Translations under genes and position numbers: made by a program
The notes under the pieces: generated by a model
Database searches by the model: none
What the model was told of the DNA's origin: nothing
The model's input: the letters and a program-made list of their open reading frames with translations, nothing else
Origin: Notospermus geniculatus
Taxonomy: Eukaryota; Nemertea; Pilidiophora; Heteronemertea; Lineidae
NCBI GenBank assembly: GCA_002633025.1
Contig: NMRB01000731.1
Location: forward strand, 80,821 to 144,820
Direction of reading: 5' to 3'
DNA: 64,000 bases
Shown here: in pieces, positions 54,301 to 57,180 of the stretch
Position numbering within the stretch: position 1 is the stretch's first letter
Layout: every line of letters begins with the position of its first letter

Positions 54301-55407
54301 GGGACTATGAGTATTCCCAAGAAACGGGCATATAAAGGTGCCCACATGTCGACATTGCGTCTTAAAGCAAATCGACGGATCCGTCGCAGATAAAAAAACC
54401 ACCACGCGCAGGCCGACATTTCAGCGATTGAGAGGAACTCGGAGCAACTGGCAGTTATACCTCGAACAGGACGCTCATGATGCATCCGGCAGTTGCTCGG
54501 AGATGCAAGCGCGCTCAGGTCGACAAAATCGGCAACTGATCAGTCACTCCGAGTTGCTTCCATCGCCGGAAAGCTAGTTGCCGCGAGTTGTTCGGGACGC
54601 AATGTCGACCTTTGGGCACCTGCTGTGGCTGAAAGGCTGTCTGTCAAAAAGATTTCGAGTATTCCCAAGAAATGAGCCACCACAATGTTTTTGGTCAACA
54701 CCATCAACGGGGAAAAATATCTGGAAGCTGATGTCAAAGTTTTCAACATTGACGTGATAGAATATCATCACACCACTGCGACAGCGAAATAGCCATCGGG
54801 TTTGAAGCAGTAACGATATTTTAAGACGACACCAGGTTGTTGGTGAAAGTGTTACACCCTGAATAAGCCAAAACAAACAGCTGAAAGAGAGGCTTGGGCA
54901 ATCAGTATAAAATTAAAAAGCTGTAAAGAATAAAAGAAGCTTATGTTATGTAATAGTGGTATCTGTTGTCGTAAGTAAGATGTCTTCTTCAGCAACGGGA
55001 GGGTAACCGAAATAGAATGATCGAACTTGTCAAGAATTGGGTCATGACACCATGGCAATTCCTTTCTTGACAGACGATTGGTTCTCATGATTCCCCAGTG
55101 GGGGAAATCACCATGACAATGACCTAATTTGGCAGTATGGCTGCTAGCGAATCTCATGTATAAGACCTTTCAGTTCTGATGTATCGAGCTCGAATTCGTA
55201 CGAACAAAATTCGCTCCGAACATTGCCGAACAGTTGACGGATTCTGTCGTCAATGACGCCGTGACAAGAGACAAGCACCGAGTGGAAGGTCGCTGAATTC
55301 GACCAACACGACCAGGGGCCATAGCTTGTAAGAAAATGGTAAAGAGTCAAGCAAAAAGAAAAATGTTCCTCACCCATATTCGAGTCAGTTGACTGTTCAT
55401 TACCCAT
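9173..55407 (-). CDS. MAPT-like: tau/MAP2/MAP4-family microtubule-associated protein (whole gene span, about 35 coding exons)
   Basis: Binds along the microtubule lattice in the cytoplasm through tandem repeats of the tubulin-binding type (K-[IV]-G-S-L-x-N-x-x-H-x-P-G-G-G). Joining the exons listed separately gives about 1,100 residues. The order is a short acidic N terminus, a Ser/Pro/Lys-rich projection region with SPR/SPK sites, a first repeat, an acidic exon, a block of microexon-encoded linkers, four repeat-like exons without PGGG, about 16 more repeats, and a tail beginning IETQKLTFRENARARTEHK. That tail and its position after GGG-x-KK match the vertebrate tau/MAP2/MAP4 C terminus very closely, which fixes the family. 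Introns are phase 1 among the first four exons and phase 0 from exon 5 on, so repeat exons can be skipped in frame. KVGS/KIGS (MARK-type) serines are kept in most repeats. Nearly every repeat has W in KLxW, where vertebrates have F or L. Exon joins are inferred from splice sites, not transcripts. Confidence 0.92.
10353..10586. mobile_element. foldback element (AGAGAGGTTAAGAT ends)
   Basis: Arms GAGAGGTTAAGATGCGCCCC and the inverse near 10545-10586 share CCGAGAACGAGAACGTGGTGAC-type text in inverted orientation, enclosing about 150 bp of unrelated sequence. Confidence 0.7.
10886..12084. mobile_element. 1.2-kb element with about 120-bp inverted ends
   Basis: The left end starts GGCCGAATCGGTTAATGTCG and continues with TGGGTATA motifs. 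The right end (about 11950-12084) is its reverse complement. Flanks CAAACTGA and CAAACAGA could be an imperfect target duplication. Between the arms are only short frames, and I see no transposase. Confidence 0.7.
12085..14137. other. intronic stretch, nothing recognised
   Basis: About 2 kb of tau intron with short shadow frames only. No conserved protein, RNA or element could be supported. Confidence 0.5.
14138..14498. other. assembly gap (N run)
   Basis: 361 unresolved bases inside the last tau intron. Confidence 0.99.
14499..15370. other. intronic stretch 3' of the nested ORF
   Basis: Contains a G-rich tract (about 14560-14600) and short shadow frames. The 3' UTR of the nested ORF would lie at its right end, but I see no clear AATAAA on the minus strand close to the stop. 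Confidence 0.4.
15371..16375 (-). CDS. intronless tau-repeat protein nested in the tau gene
   Basis: 334 codons from ATG to TGA with no intron. An in-frame TGA lies 18 nt upstream of the ATG, so the start is fixed unless an upstream exon joins. After a 20-residue leader there are eight tandem tau-type repeats, such as AKIGSLDNVGHQPGGGNIKV, PKVGSLEKLPYVPSGGNIKV and PLVGSLDKVHHVPGGGNMQV. Repeat 4 (RIDARNTGYTPRGGDKMI) and repeat 8 (RINSFENINHKPGYGYIF) are degenerate. Linkers come in two lengths, long ones of the form FHDxxAxYxxxxxxAQP and short ones of the form YNEKLRWRS. A basic, Lys/Arg-rich tail of about 70 residues (ERRKSSNESIDLSR at the end) replaces the IETHKL tail. It probably binds microtubules. 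Lack of introns suggests retroposition or a de-novo single-exon paralogue, but its repeats are not close copies of the host exons. It could also be an alternative terminal exon. Confidence 0.85.
   Translation of the reverse strand: MSFTTRSAPTPVSDYPYHLVYHDPNSEYRRYVNKSQAKIGSLDNVGHQPGGGNIKVANIHEKWDTTAKIGSLEKANHEPGGGNIKIFHDSRAEYHKRTTRAQPKVGSLEKLPYVPSGGNIKVGDFRERYVVTPRIDARNTGYTPRGGDKMIFHDHNAQYNRQTQRAQPLVGSLDKVHHVPGGGNMQVYNEKLRWRSLPKIGSLENATHRPGGGTKQIYSDRPRWASESKIGSLDNAHHHPQGGNVKIFNDKMEWDTTSRINSFENINHKPGYGYIFKEKKYERNGIDYDKGLFKRKRWWEGMERQNNREILDFTKKNAKLERRKSSNESIDLSR
16934..17398. mobile_element. foldback element (CACTGTTAAAA...TTTTAACAGTG)
   Basis: Inverted ends of about 50 bp share TTTTACAGAAAGTGCCTG and AGTACTCTGCTTCAGGCACT type text. 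A family D element sits inside it. Confidence 0.7.
17021..17191. mobile_element. MITE-like element, family D copy 2
   Basis: Ends CAGGCGCGGATCCAC and GGGTCCGCCCCTG are inverted, with a G run just inside the left end. It is nested within 16934-17398. Confidence 0.6.
18084..18174. mobile_element. foldback element, family E (CATCCTCC-ACAGCAGGG)
   Basis: Arms CATCCTCCAACAGCAGGGCT and CCCCTGCTGTGGGAGGATG enclose CTCCTCTTCAT. Further copies lie near 33773, 45985, 54090 and 54225, and partial copies near 34868 and 36215. Confidence 0.75.
18852..18964. mobile_element. foldback element, family F (TATTCATAAAAGCTAGCAAA)
   Basis: Arms TATTCATAAAAGCTAGCAAA and TTTGCTAACTTTTATGAATA enclose a GTACATTTACATTGGA core. 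A diverged copy abuts at about 18996-19109, and another lies at 29062-29172. Confidence 0.75.
18996..19109. mobile_element. foldback element, family F, diverged copy
   Basis: Same inner text as 18852-18964 (GCTTTTACTTCAG...AAGTAAAAGCATTTACTAA) but with altered outer ends. Confidence 0.6.
19598..19707. mobile_element. foldback element (GGCAACGCC ends)
   Basis: Arms containing TTCCCGTCTTTGCCGCTGCAC and its near-inverse meet at GCGCTCATTCCAGAACATGAGCGC. No coding capacity. Confidence 0.7.
20262..20392. repeat. 23-bp tandem array (GGTCACACGCATTGCAGTCT)
   Basis: About four to five copies of GGTCACACGCATTGCAGTCTGAA, with one interrupted by a short TTGGAGGAATTTCCTCCAA palindrome. Confidence 0.8.
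20430..20612. repeat. dispersed repeat G, copy 1
   Basis: Shares GGGGTCCAGCTTCTCCTGTT, GGTGATGGTCGG, CAGCAGGCTGTTGATATCTT and AGCCAGGTC-CTGTG, in order, with 22552-22722. Type unknown. Confidence 0.65.
20823..20918 (-). CDS. tau exon 34: last repeat (R17)
   Basis: 32 codons, phase 0 on both sides (acceptor ATATTTACAG, donor GTAGGTGTC). Reads IETHKLDFKEKAASKVGSKD then NITHKAGGGAKK. PGGG is AGGG here. It opens with the IETHKL motif that vertebrates have only after the final repeat, and it joins the C-terminal exon exactly as GGG-x-KK|IET. Confidence 0.93.
21108..21483. mobile_element. nested foldback cluster
   Basis: Outer arms AGGGTGTTTAAGACT / AGTCTTAAACACCCT enclose further inverted repeats. 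One is GACAGACTGGCGCG / CGCGCCAGTCTGTC at about 21139-21262. Another is GCGTAACTTC...GAAGTTAC at 21277-21328. A GGGCCGTATGCACAGAGCTT hairpin lies at 21337-21455. Confidence 0.75.
21337..21455. mobile_element. foldback element, family H (GGGCCGTAT...AGCTTCCTT)
   Basis: Arms GGGCCGTATGCACAGAGCTT and AAGCTCTGTGCATACGGCCC with an inner AGGTCGACCTT stem. Same inner stem as 31976-32094 but different adjoining bases. Confidence 0.8.
22552..22722. repeat. dispersed repeat G, copy 2
   Basis: Partner of 20430-20612, with the same order of landmarks and moderate divergence. Confidence 0.65.
23517..23653. mobile_element. MITE-like element, family I copy 1
   Basis: Shares GGTCATCACCATGG, GATTGGTTCTC and CCCCAGTGGGGAAATC with 55032-55150. 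The ends AGGTCATCACCATG and CATGACGATGACCT are inverted. Confidence 0.7.
24655..24852. mobile_element. foldback element (AAGGCCCGTCTACAC ends)
   Basis: Arms AAAGGCCCGTCTACACGATC and the inverse ending GTAGACGGGCCTTT. The interior repeats ATCATACATTTGT and its complement. Confidence 0.8.
25268..25736. repeat. about 55-bp tandem array (CTTCAATCTTCAAGCTTGAA)
   Basis: Eight or so units alternate TCTTCAAGCTTGAACCNTGA and CTTCAATCGGCAAGCTTGAA. AAGCTT palindromes recur throughout. A related array lies at 48910-49225 in another tau intron. Confidence 0.85.
25868..25957 (-). CDS. tau exon 33: repeat R16
   Basis: 30 codons, phase 0. IVDEKLDWDAQAKVQSLKN then VRHTPGGGDIE. KVGS is KVQS here, so the MARK-type motif is altered. 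Confidence 0.93.
26657..26746 (-). CDS. tau exon 32: repeat R15, PGGG replaced by PNSS
   Basis: 30 codons, phase 0. IIDEKLNWATDAKIGSLNN then IRHVPNSSEIE. The first two thirds are canonical, but the glycine turn is lost. Splice sites are intact, so it is probably still used. Confidence 0.85.
27361..27476. mobile_element. MITE-like inverted-repeat element, family A copy 2
   Basis: TACCGCCACTTGGAGGCGCT left end and GCAGCGCCGCCCTGTCGG right end. Homologous to 2708-2834. It lies about 100 bp from the R14 exon. Confidence 0.75.
27575..27664 (-). CDS. tau exon 31: repeat R14
   Basis: 30 codons, phase 0. IIDEKTDWRAEARIGSLKN then VKHVPGGGDIE. The acceptor follows a TTGTTGTTGTTGTCGTTAG tract. Confidence 0.93.
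28215..28480. repeat. imperfect inverted repeat in tau intron
   Basis: GCGCAAGTTGGCTC...GCCAACTTCTGCG and GAGAACTATGGGCA/TGCCCATTCT type arms suggest an old foldback element. Boundaries are unclear. Confidence 0.4.
29043..29060 (-). CDS. tau exon 30 (partial): end of repeat R13
   Basis: Only the last six codons (GGGDIE) before a good donor (GTACTTATC) are present. A single N at 29061 follows, beyond which the sequence is an unrelated foldback element. The rest of the exon and its acceptor are missing from the assembly. Confidence 0.85.
29061..29061. other. single-N assembly join truncating a tau exon
   Basis: Sequence jumps from mid-exon to mid-element across one N, so bases are missing here. 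Confidence 0.85.
29062..29172. mobile_element. foldback element, family F
   Basis: Starts ATTCACAAAAGTTAGCAAAT at the N and ends TTTTATGAATACCA. Matches 18852-18964. Confidence 0.7.
29680..29812. repeat. 18-bp tandem array (TACATTACACCCCATAG)
   Basis: Seven or so copies of CATTACACCCCATAGTA with drift. Confidence 0.85.
29896..29982 (-). CDS. tau exon 29: repeat R12
   Basis: 29 codons, phase 0. IVDEKLEWEKRAKTQSINKS then YTPKGGDIE. One residue shorter than its neighbours, with KTQS for KxGS and PKGG for PGGG. Almost identical to exon 28, so one of the two is a recent duplicate. Confidence 0.92.
30038..30038. other. single-N assembly join
   Basis: Follows a G run in the intron between the two near-identical exons 28 and 29. 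Some sequence, possibly including another exon, may be missing. Confidence 0.6.
30184..30270 (-). CDS. tau exon 28: repeat R11
   Basis: 29 codons, phase 0. IIDEKIEWEKKAKTQSLNKS then YTPKGGDIQ. Sister of exon 29. Confidence 0.92.
30407..30726. mobile_element. MITE-like element (TAGGCCATTCGTTTACTTC ends)
   Basis: 320 bp with perfect 19-bp inverted ends TAGGCCATTCGTTTACTTC / GAAGTAAACGAATGGCCTA. No coding capacity. Confidence 0.85.
30833..31012 (-). CDS. tau exon 27: repeats R9 and R10 in one exon
   Basis: 60 codons, phase 0. The first repeat is IVDEKISWDGRSRIKSLDN then VKHTPKGGAV. The second is VIVNEKVDWEAKSKVGSLQN then VKHKPKGGDIK. No intron separates them, so the exon is a fused pair. Confidence 0.93.
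31106..31337. mobile_element. MITE-like element, family J copy 1
   Basis: Ends GGCAGTGCACCAGGCGA and TCGCCTGGTGTGCTGCC are inverted. Interior is rich in GATCGC and GCGATC. Homologue at 42245-42450. Confidence 0.8.
31652..31840 (-). CDS. tau exon 26: repeats R7 and R8 in one exon
   Basis: 63 codons, phase 0. The first repeat is DDVVIFSEKCDWQAKSKIGS then FNSKYRPSGG. The second is DVQITNAKVAWDGKSKIRSL then ANVKHVPKGGDVE. The inter-repeat VQITNAK resembles the vertebrate VQIINK hexapeptide. One cysteine lies in the first linker. Confidence 0.93.
31976..32094. mobile_element. foldback element, family H (GGGCCGTATTCTAAAAGCTT)
   Basis: Arms GGGCCGTATTCTAAAAGCTT and AAGCTTCTAGAATACGGCCC with an AAGGTCGACCTTA inner stem. 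Confidence 0.8.
32110..32244. mobile_element. foldback element (TGATATTCATGAAGCCTTCG)
   Basis: Arms GATATTCATGAAGCCTTCGC and GCGAAGGCTTCGTGAATATG, with GCGTGCACGCAA in the inner stem. Confidence 0.75.
32245..32342. mobile_element. foldback element (CCCCTACTTAAGTCTAAGTG)
   Basis: Arms GGCCCCTACTTAAGTCTAAG and the inverse ending TAGTTTTATGAATACGGGGC. Abuts the element to its left. Confidence 0.75.
32343..33288. other. tau intron stretch, weak inverted repeats only
   Basis: There are AGCAGCACA/TGTGCTGCT (32511-32588) and GAGGTTTAGAAGTCAAACGA (32677) / GGTTGATTTCTAAACCTC (32812) inverted pairs. No exon seen. Confidence 0.4.
33289..33378 (-). CDS. tau exon 25: repeat R6
   Basis: 30 codons, phase 0. 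IKEEKLTWKAESKVGSLNN then TTHKPGGGEKK. First of the KK-ending class when reading from the 3' side. Confidence 0.93.
33668..33754. mobile_element. foldback element (GGTGATTTCAAAGTTGGTTT)
   Basis: Near-perfect 37-bp arms GGTGATTTCAAAGTTGGTTT...AAACCAACTTTGAAATCACC. Confidence 0.85.
33773..33878. mobile_element. foldback element, family E
   Basis: CACCCTCCAACAGCAGGGAT left and CCTGCTATGGGAGGATGA right arms around CTCCTCTTCATCCACTCA. Confidence 0.75.
34654..34803. mobile_element. foldback element (AGGGCCACATGCACCAACGA)
   Basis: Arms AGGGCCACATGCACCAACGA and the inverse ending GCGCATACGGCCCT, with CCACAACTTTTCCATTGT inner stems. Confidence 0.75.
34953..36116. mobile_element. 1.16-kb element flanked by TTAA, long inverted ends
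   Basis: Begins AGCTGACAGGTCAGATAC and ends in the reverse complement GTATCTGACCTGTCAGCT, with arms homologous over about 200 bp. TTAA lies on both sides (34949-34952 and 36117-36120), the duplication made by piggyBac-type transposases. It interrupts an older family H foldback whose halves lie at about 34918-34948 and 36121-36195. The longest internal frame (35519-35842, plus) shows no transposase motif, so it is probably non-autonomous. Confidence 0.75.
36375..36464 (-). CDS. tau exon 24: repeat R5
   Basis: 30 codons, phase 0. IENRKLDWKVESRVGSLDN then ATHKAGGGEKK (AGGG for PGGG). Confidence 0.93.
36768..36857 (-). CDS. tau exon 23: repeat R4
   Basis: 30 codons, phase 0. IENRKLDWKVDSRVGSLDN then ARHRPGGGEKK. 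About 300 bp from exon 24, and the two look like a recent tandem duplication. Confidence 0.93.
36858..37460. other. tau intron stretch, nothing recognised
   Basis: No exon, RNA gene or clear element seen. Confidence 0.4.
37461..37550. mobile_element. foldback element (GGGCCCATATTCATAAAACC)
   Basis: Arms GGGCCCATATTCATAAAACC and GGTTTTATGAATATGGGTCC around TGCTATAACAG...TTCTTAGCA. Confidence 0.8.
37812..37876. repeat. TGCGCATG-type palindrome cluster
   Basis: Alternating ACTGCACATGCGCAGTTATG and CTGCGCATGTGCAGTT arms form a perfect hairpin, with GCGCATGC-like words resembling NRF-1 sites. Confidence 0.7.
38037..38126 (-). CDS. tau exon 22: repeat R3
   Basis: 30 codons, phase 0. IENRKLEWKVESRVGSLDN then ATHKAGGGDKK. 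Very similar to R5. Confidence 0.93.
38430..38570. mobile_element. foldback element (CGTCAACCGAGAATTAA ends)
   Basis: Arms CGTCAACCGAGAATTAA...GTGCATTTTTAGCTTGACCC and the inverse GGGTCAAGTAAAAATGCACTTAATTC-type text. Confidence 0.7.
38969..39314. mobile_element. foldback element (GGTGAAAGACTTTAGACCTT)
   Basis: Arms GACCTTTCCAACAAAGATGG and CCATCTTTGTTGGAAAGGTC, about 270 bp apart. Confidence 0.65.
39890..40200. repeat. dispersed repeat ending in ACGACGGACG tail
   Basis: Contains TACAAAGTTTCAAGTCAATA, GCTCCAGCGGTTACGAAACG and GACGGACGACGACGACGGAC. The end is shared with 1316-1400. It is part of a widespread repeat type; class not assigned. Confidence 0.5.
40583..40672 (-). CDS. tau exon 21: repeat R2
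   Basis: 30 codons, phase 0. ILSQKVEWKAESRIGSLQN then ATHKAGGGQKK. Confidence 0.93.
41671..41760 (-). CDS. tau exon 20: repeat-like linker without PGGG
   Basis: 30 codons, phase 0. IPKHEKLKWKTKGTMNTQ then PKPASKPADDDQ. It keeps the KLxW start and the 30-codon length of a repeat exon, but the KxGS and PGGG parts are gone. Confidence 0.82.
42025..42114 (-). CDS. tau exon 19: repeat-like, no PGGG
   Basis: 30 codons, phase 0. PIETEQLDWKADAKVSTFNK then DYKPSQSNFK. Weak acceptor context but clear frame. Confidence 0.85.
42245..42450. mobile_element. MITE-like element, family J copy 2
   Basis: Ends CAGCAGCACACCAGGCGATA and TATCGCCTGGTGTGCTGCTG are perfect inverted repeats. Homologous to 31106-31337. 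Confidence 0.85.
42672..42761 (-). CDS. tau exon 18: repeat-like, no PGGG
   Basis: 30 codons, phase 0. RDPDQDLNWDADAKVDTFNK then NYKPAVGNAQ. Sister of exon 19. Confidence 0.85.
43099..43191 (-). CDS. tau exon 17: repeat-like (SRGG for PGGG)
   Basis: 31 codons, phase 0. RREDEQLNWDANAKVDSLSN then LGYRSRGGRFK. Confidence 0.85.
43640..43675 (-). CDS. tau exon 16: microexon SRSSSFSSVTSK
   Basis: 36 nt, phase 0, strong acceptor (CTCCTCTCTTCCCAG) and GTAATA donor. Ser-rich linker. Confidence 0.75.
43963..43986 (-). CDS. tau exon 15: microexon VKPGDEEA (extendable to 44193)
   Basis: 24 nt, phase 0, acceptor TCTATCTGTCCCTCAG, donor GTACGC. The frame stays open upstream through the 27-bp array, so acceptors there would give an exon of up to 231 nt (43963-44193) encoding ASTxTSSIQ repeats. 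Confidence 0.65.
44012..44200. repeat. 27-bp minisatellite, seven units
   Basis: Units of 27 bp near GATGTAGATGTAGACGCCTG. On the minus strand each reads as nine codons (SSIQASTxT) in the frame of exon 15 and contains AATACAG followed by GCG, a possible 3' splice site. Confidence 0.9.
44514..44540 (-). CDS. tau exon 14: microexon SPNLSEQRK
   Basis: 27 nt, phase 0, strong acceptor CCTTTCTCCTTCAG and GTAACC donor. Begins with SP, a possible proline-directed kinase site. Confidence 0.8.
44634..45007. mobile_element. MITE-like element, family C copy 3
   Basis: Same element as 3964-4337 but in reverse orientation, lying between two microexons. Confidence 0.85.
45117..45161 (-). CDS. tau exon 13: microexon TPSPYLPRKSPNIPK
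   Basis: 45 nt, phase 0, strong acceptor CTCCTTCTACTGCAG, donor GTAATA. Two or three TP/SP sites in a basic Pro-rich context, as in tau proline-rich regions. Confidence 0.82.
45472..45556. repeat. 24-bp tandem array (GGACTCGGTGGGCCCTGCCT)
   Basis: Three to four copies. On the minus strand each ends in TTACAG followed by GC, an acceptor-like junction. Confidence 0.8.
45985..46090. mobile_element. foldback element, family E
   Basis: TCATCCTCCCACAGCAGGGG left arm and CTGCTTTGGGAGGTTGTCAT right arm. Lies 20 bp from microexon 12. Confidence 0.7.
46112..46144 (-). CDS. tau exon 12: microexon SPRSPCAVHGK
   Basis: 33 nt, phase 0, acceptor GTGCTACTTCCAG, donor GTAAAA. Two SP sites and a cysteine. 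Confidence 0.78.
46499..46519 (-). CDS. tau exon 11: microexon SPAAPRK
   Basis: 21 nt, phase 0, acceptor TTTTGCCATGCAG, donor GTACCT. Confidence 0.75.
46815..46844 (-). CDS. tau exon 10: microexon PPVYLSDLRG
   Basis: 30 nt, phase 0, acceptor TTCCATTCCTGCAG, donor GTAACT. More hydrophobic than its neighbours. Confidence 0.65.
47077..47124 (-). CDS. tau exon 9: microexon VPDSLDIKPPFYFSMG
   Basis: 48 nt, phase 0, very strong acceptor (TCTCTCCCTCTGTTCTAG) and GTAAGA donor. Confidence 0.78.
47369..47404 (-). CDS. tau exon 8: microexon PFNSVVRADHTK
   Basis: 36 nt, phase 0, acceptor TTTCCCTTCTTCTAG, donor GTAAAA. Confidence 0.75.
47930..47950 (-). CDS. tau exon 7: microexon GIVLHPK
   Basis: 21 nt, phase 0, acceptor ATATTCTAATTTTAG, donor GTAAAA. 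Confidence 0.68.
48654..48809 (-). CDS. tau exon 6: acidic exon
   Basis: 52 codons, phase 0. Contains an internal duplication: SEDEEADSDDNLSPESYRKK then YGRD, and SSSDEEMTPEAYRRKHGH. Each half is an acidic stretch followed by (S/T)PExYR(R/K)K. Inserted between the first repeat and the microexon block. Confidence 0.88.
48910..49225. repeat. tandem array (CTTCAATCTTCAAGCTTGAA), second locus
   Basis: Units related to those at 25268-25736. Here they are shorter and mixed with GAACCCCCAGACTTCAATCT variants. Confidence 0.8.
49868..49968 (-). CDS. tau exon 5: first microtubule-binding repeat (R1)
   Basis: 101 nt, phase 1 at its start, phase 0 at its end (GTGAGT donor). Reads (G)GGNTKAEPKIQAAKSKVG then SFSNATHKPGGGEKK. 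Canonical repeat set about 9 kb upstream of the main cluster. Confidence 0.93.
50910..50976 (-). CDS. tau exon 4: SPRASSAAGGRVGAKANAQQ
   Basis: 67 nt, phase 0 in and phase 1 out (GTAAGT donor). Small-residue linker with SPR and QQSPG just before the first repeat. Confidence 0.88.
51196..51224 (-). CDS. tau exon 3: microexon (D)RKGSASDGK
   Basis: 29 nt, phase 1 in and phase 0 out. Basic linker. Frame agrees with both neighbours. Confidence 0.85.
51225..52002. other. tau intron stretch, nothing recognised
   Basis: Only shadow frames and no repeats of note. Confidence 0.4.
52003..52133. mobile_element. foldback element (GGCTGCAATCACATAGAGCT)
   Basis: Near-perfect arms of about 55 bp, starting GGCTGCAATCACATAGAGCT and ending in the inverse, around GGGCCCGCGACCC. 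Confidence 0.85.
52345..52507. mobile_element. pogo/Tigger-like MITE
   Basis: Ends TAGTGGAACCCCGGTTG and ACTGGGGTTCCACTG are inverted and flanked by TA, the pattern of pogo-group Tc1/mariner elements. Interior repeats AACAAGACCAC. Confidence 0.7.
52881..52986. mobile_element. small MITE-like element (GGGATGATACT ends)
   Basis: AGGGATGATACTTGTC and GACAGTATCATCCCT terminal inverted repeats, 106 bp. Confidence 0.6.
53333..53947 (-). CDS. tau exon 2: Ser/Pro/Lys-rich projection region
   Basis: 615 nt, phase 1 on both sides (acceptor TTGTTTGCCTTACAG, donor GTTATT). The first half is acidic and Gly/Thr-rich, with a TVIKQETSTTSSTS stretch. The second half is basic and full of proline-directed sites: SPSKL, SPKR, SPRSA, SPRS and PTTAPPKGT. 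This matches the proline-rich region that precedes the repeats in tau. GTTATT is a weaker donor than the others. Confidence 0.92.
54090..54178. mobile_element. foldback element, family E
   Basis: CTGCAGGTTTTTTTTACCTC / GAGACCGAAGCCCTACTACG arms around CTCCTCTTCATCCACTCA. Confidence 0.55.
54225..54305. mobile_element. foldback element, family E, interrupted
   Basis: TTCCAGCAGGGATTTTAGCT and AGTCCTGCTATGGGACT arms around GCTCCTCTTCACCCACTC. Text GAGTATTCCCAAGAAA reappears at 54656, beyond the next element, so the copy may be split. Confidence 0.6.
54334..54622. mobile_element. foldback element (GGTGCCCA...GACGC) nested in family E
   Basis: Arms GGTGCCCACATGTCGACATT and AATGTCGACCTTTGGGCACC, with an inner GGAACTCGGAGCAACTGGCA inverted pair. 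Confidence 0.7.
55032..55150. mobile_element. MITE-like element, family I copy 2
   Basis: Partner of 23517-23653, with the same GATTGGTTCTC...CCCCAGTGGG core and GGTCATGACACCATGG / CCATGACAATGACC ends. Confidence 0.7.
55374..55407 (-). CDS. tau exon 1: start codon and MGNEQSTDSNM
   Basis: 34 nt ending at phase 1 (G|GTGAGG), which joins AT of exon 2 to make Asp. The ATG has a strong context (AACAAACATGGG). The frame is open upstream to another ATG at 55495-55497 with a poor context, giving 30 extra residues if used. I prefer the downstream ATG. Gly2 and Ser6 fit the N-myristoylation consensus. Confidence 0.75.
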
Positions 55408-57180
55408 GTTTGTTATACCGTCCAACAACAAGTCTTGAACAACAGTTTGAAAAGTTAATGTTCGAAGGAAATATCTATCAAAATTATTGACTGACATGTG
55501 GTGAGGGCTTGCTTGGTCCTTAACATCGACCAGCTAAAAACATCCATATGTTGGAACCATCTGGTCGAGAGGGAGTGAGAACCGGAACTTAGAACTTGCT
55601 AAAGTTACAGAACCAAGTTTGGGCTGCTGCACGCTGTCATGAGAACTTTGACAACAACAACCATCCTTGGCTTTCGAACCAACGTTTGGGTCATGGGCGA
55701 TTACTGGGATTTTAAGTCAACACCAGAGTGCAAACCTCCATGTTTCCAATGACTTTGCATCCATGTTGGGGCCATATCCACGAGACAGATGGGATAAAGA
55801 GACCGAAGATGTCGCTAACTACTACTCACTAAACCGAGGTCCTCCAGGAAAGTGACAAATAGAGAACGAGAGGGACTTTTCGAGGAGATTCGTCAGAAAT
55901 TGACGAAGTCCATCAACCAGATGCAAGTGGCAGAGGCATAAAATCTACAGGCAAGATTCCAACTTTAACAAAGGTTACCATGCCCATAACGATATAGTGA
56001 GGCGGTATATCCCCATGTACCTTTTACTTTCAAGCCTACCATGCGTTATGATAGGCCTACTTGTGCTTTGATTGCACATTTCCACGACTGCTCAATCTAC
56101 AACTTCATCAACATGGATGAAAATTCCATTTGAAATCAATGATACCCGGGGTACAATGTCAAAAATGTTGACCTCAGCATGTTCTAAATTCAGGTACCAA
56201 TTTGTCTGGGCACTGTTCACAGCCATACAAAATCTCTGCGTCAAGTCCCACAAGGTTAGCCATCACCATGCTGCATGGTGATTGCAATTGATTAGAGCAG
56301 ATCGACACTGCACGTAGGTGGGTGACAGTGTGATGCCACTTCAGACAGGTGTTCAAACCTGATGTCACTGACACAGAACACAAAGCAAATTGGTATGTGA
56401 ATGCTTCACACACGAGAATTCAGTGATCATTGTCCCTGGTTTTTACAGCAGAACCCTGATCAAATATGGTCCATGTACCGTATAAGCAACGAAAAACAAA
56501 TACTTGATCTCATGTGTAATCGTGGGAGTGGATATTGGTTGAGCCAGTCATAACTAAATACATCAGGTTCAGTTGAAGTGCTTACAGTTTTTGGCATTGA
56601 ATCTACCTTGGTTTCAGCACATAAGGGCTTAAAAAGCACGCTATCGACTTAAACCCAGGCTTTAAATCCACTAAAAGGACCCAAAAATCAAGGTAGCAAT
56701 GTAACCAATGTCGAAGACTGTTCTAAACAATGACAGATGTATACGTCGTGTTTTTAAATAAAACCTGCAGTGGAACTGAACGACTGAAAGCTAAAGTATA
56801 TTCCCAACCCTATGACGTCTACTTACAGGTAATTAATGAAAAAGGAGTTTGTTGAGGGCTGAAGTAAGAAGGAAGGAATATGCATGAAGGGAAAAATTTT
56901 TAAGGCAAATATTATGGAGCAGAGATAGTGAAGTTTACCAATAGAAATGTGTTCTTTATCAGACGATTCAATTCGGTTCAATTCAGTAGCATGTGCCATC
57001 AATCTGTTCCACTGACTAAGGCGGCACTGCCGTTGATCACTGATGGACAGACCACTTTAAAAGGGGCCAATATGCCACCAGGTGATTCCTAAACAAGCTG
57101 CAGCAGTGAGCATGGCCATTAATGAAACAGTCACTTGGTGTGATGGGTGCTACTCGTCTCAAGTTGATAGTAACTAAACA
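55408..57180. other. intergenic region between tau and the Cys/His-rich gene
   Basis: 1.77 kb that should contain the tau promoter and 5' UTR and the 3' UTR of the upstream gene, both on the minus strand. I see no TATA box or poly(A) signal worth calling, and no other gene. Confidence 0.5.

Noticed and set aside
55408-55497. Upstream in-frame ATG adding 30 residues to tau exon 1
   Set aside because: Poor start context (CACATGT) compared with AACAAACATGGG downstream. Retained only as an alternative.
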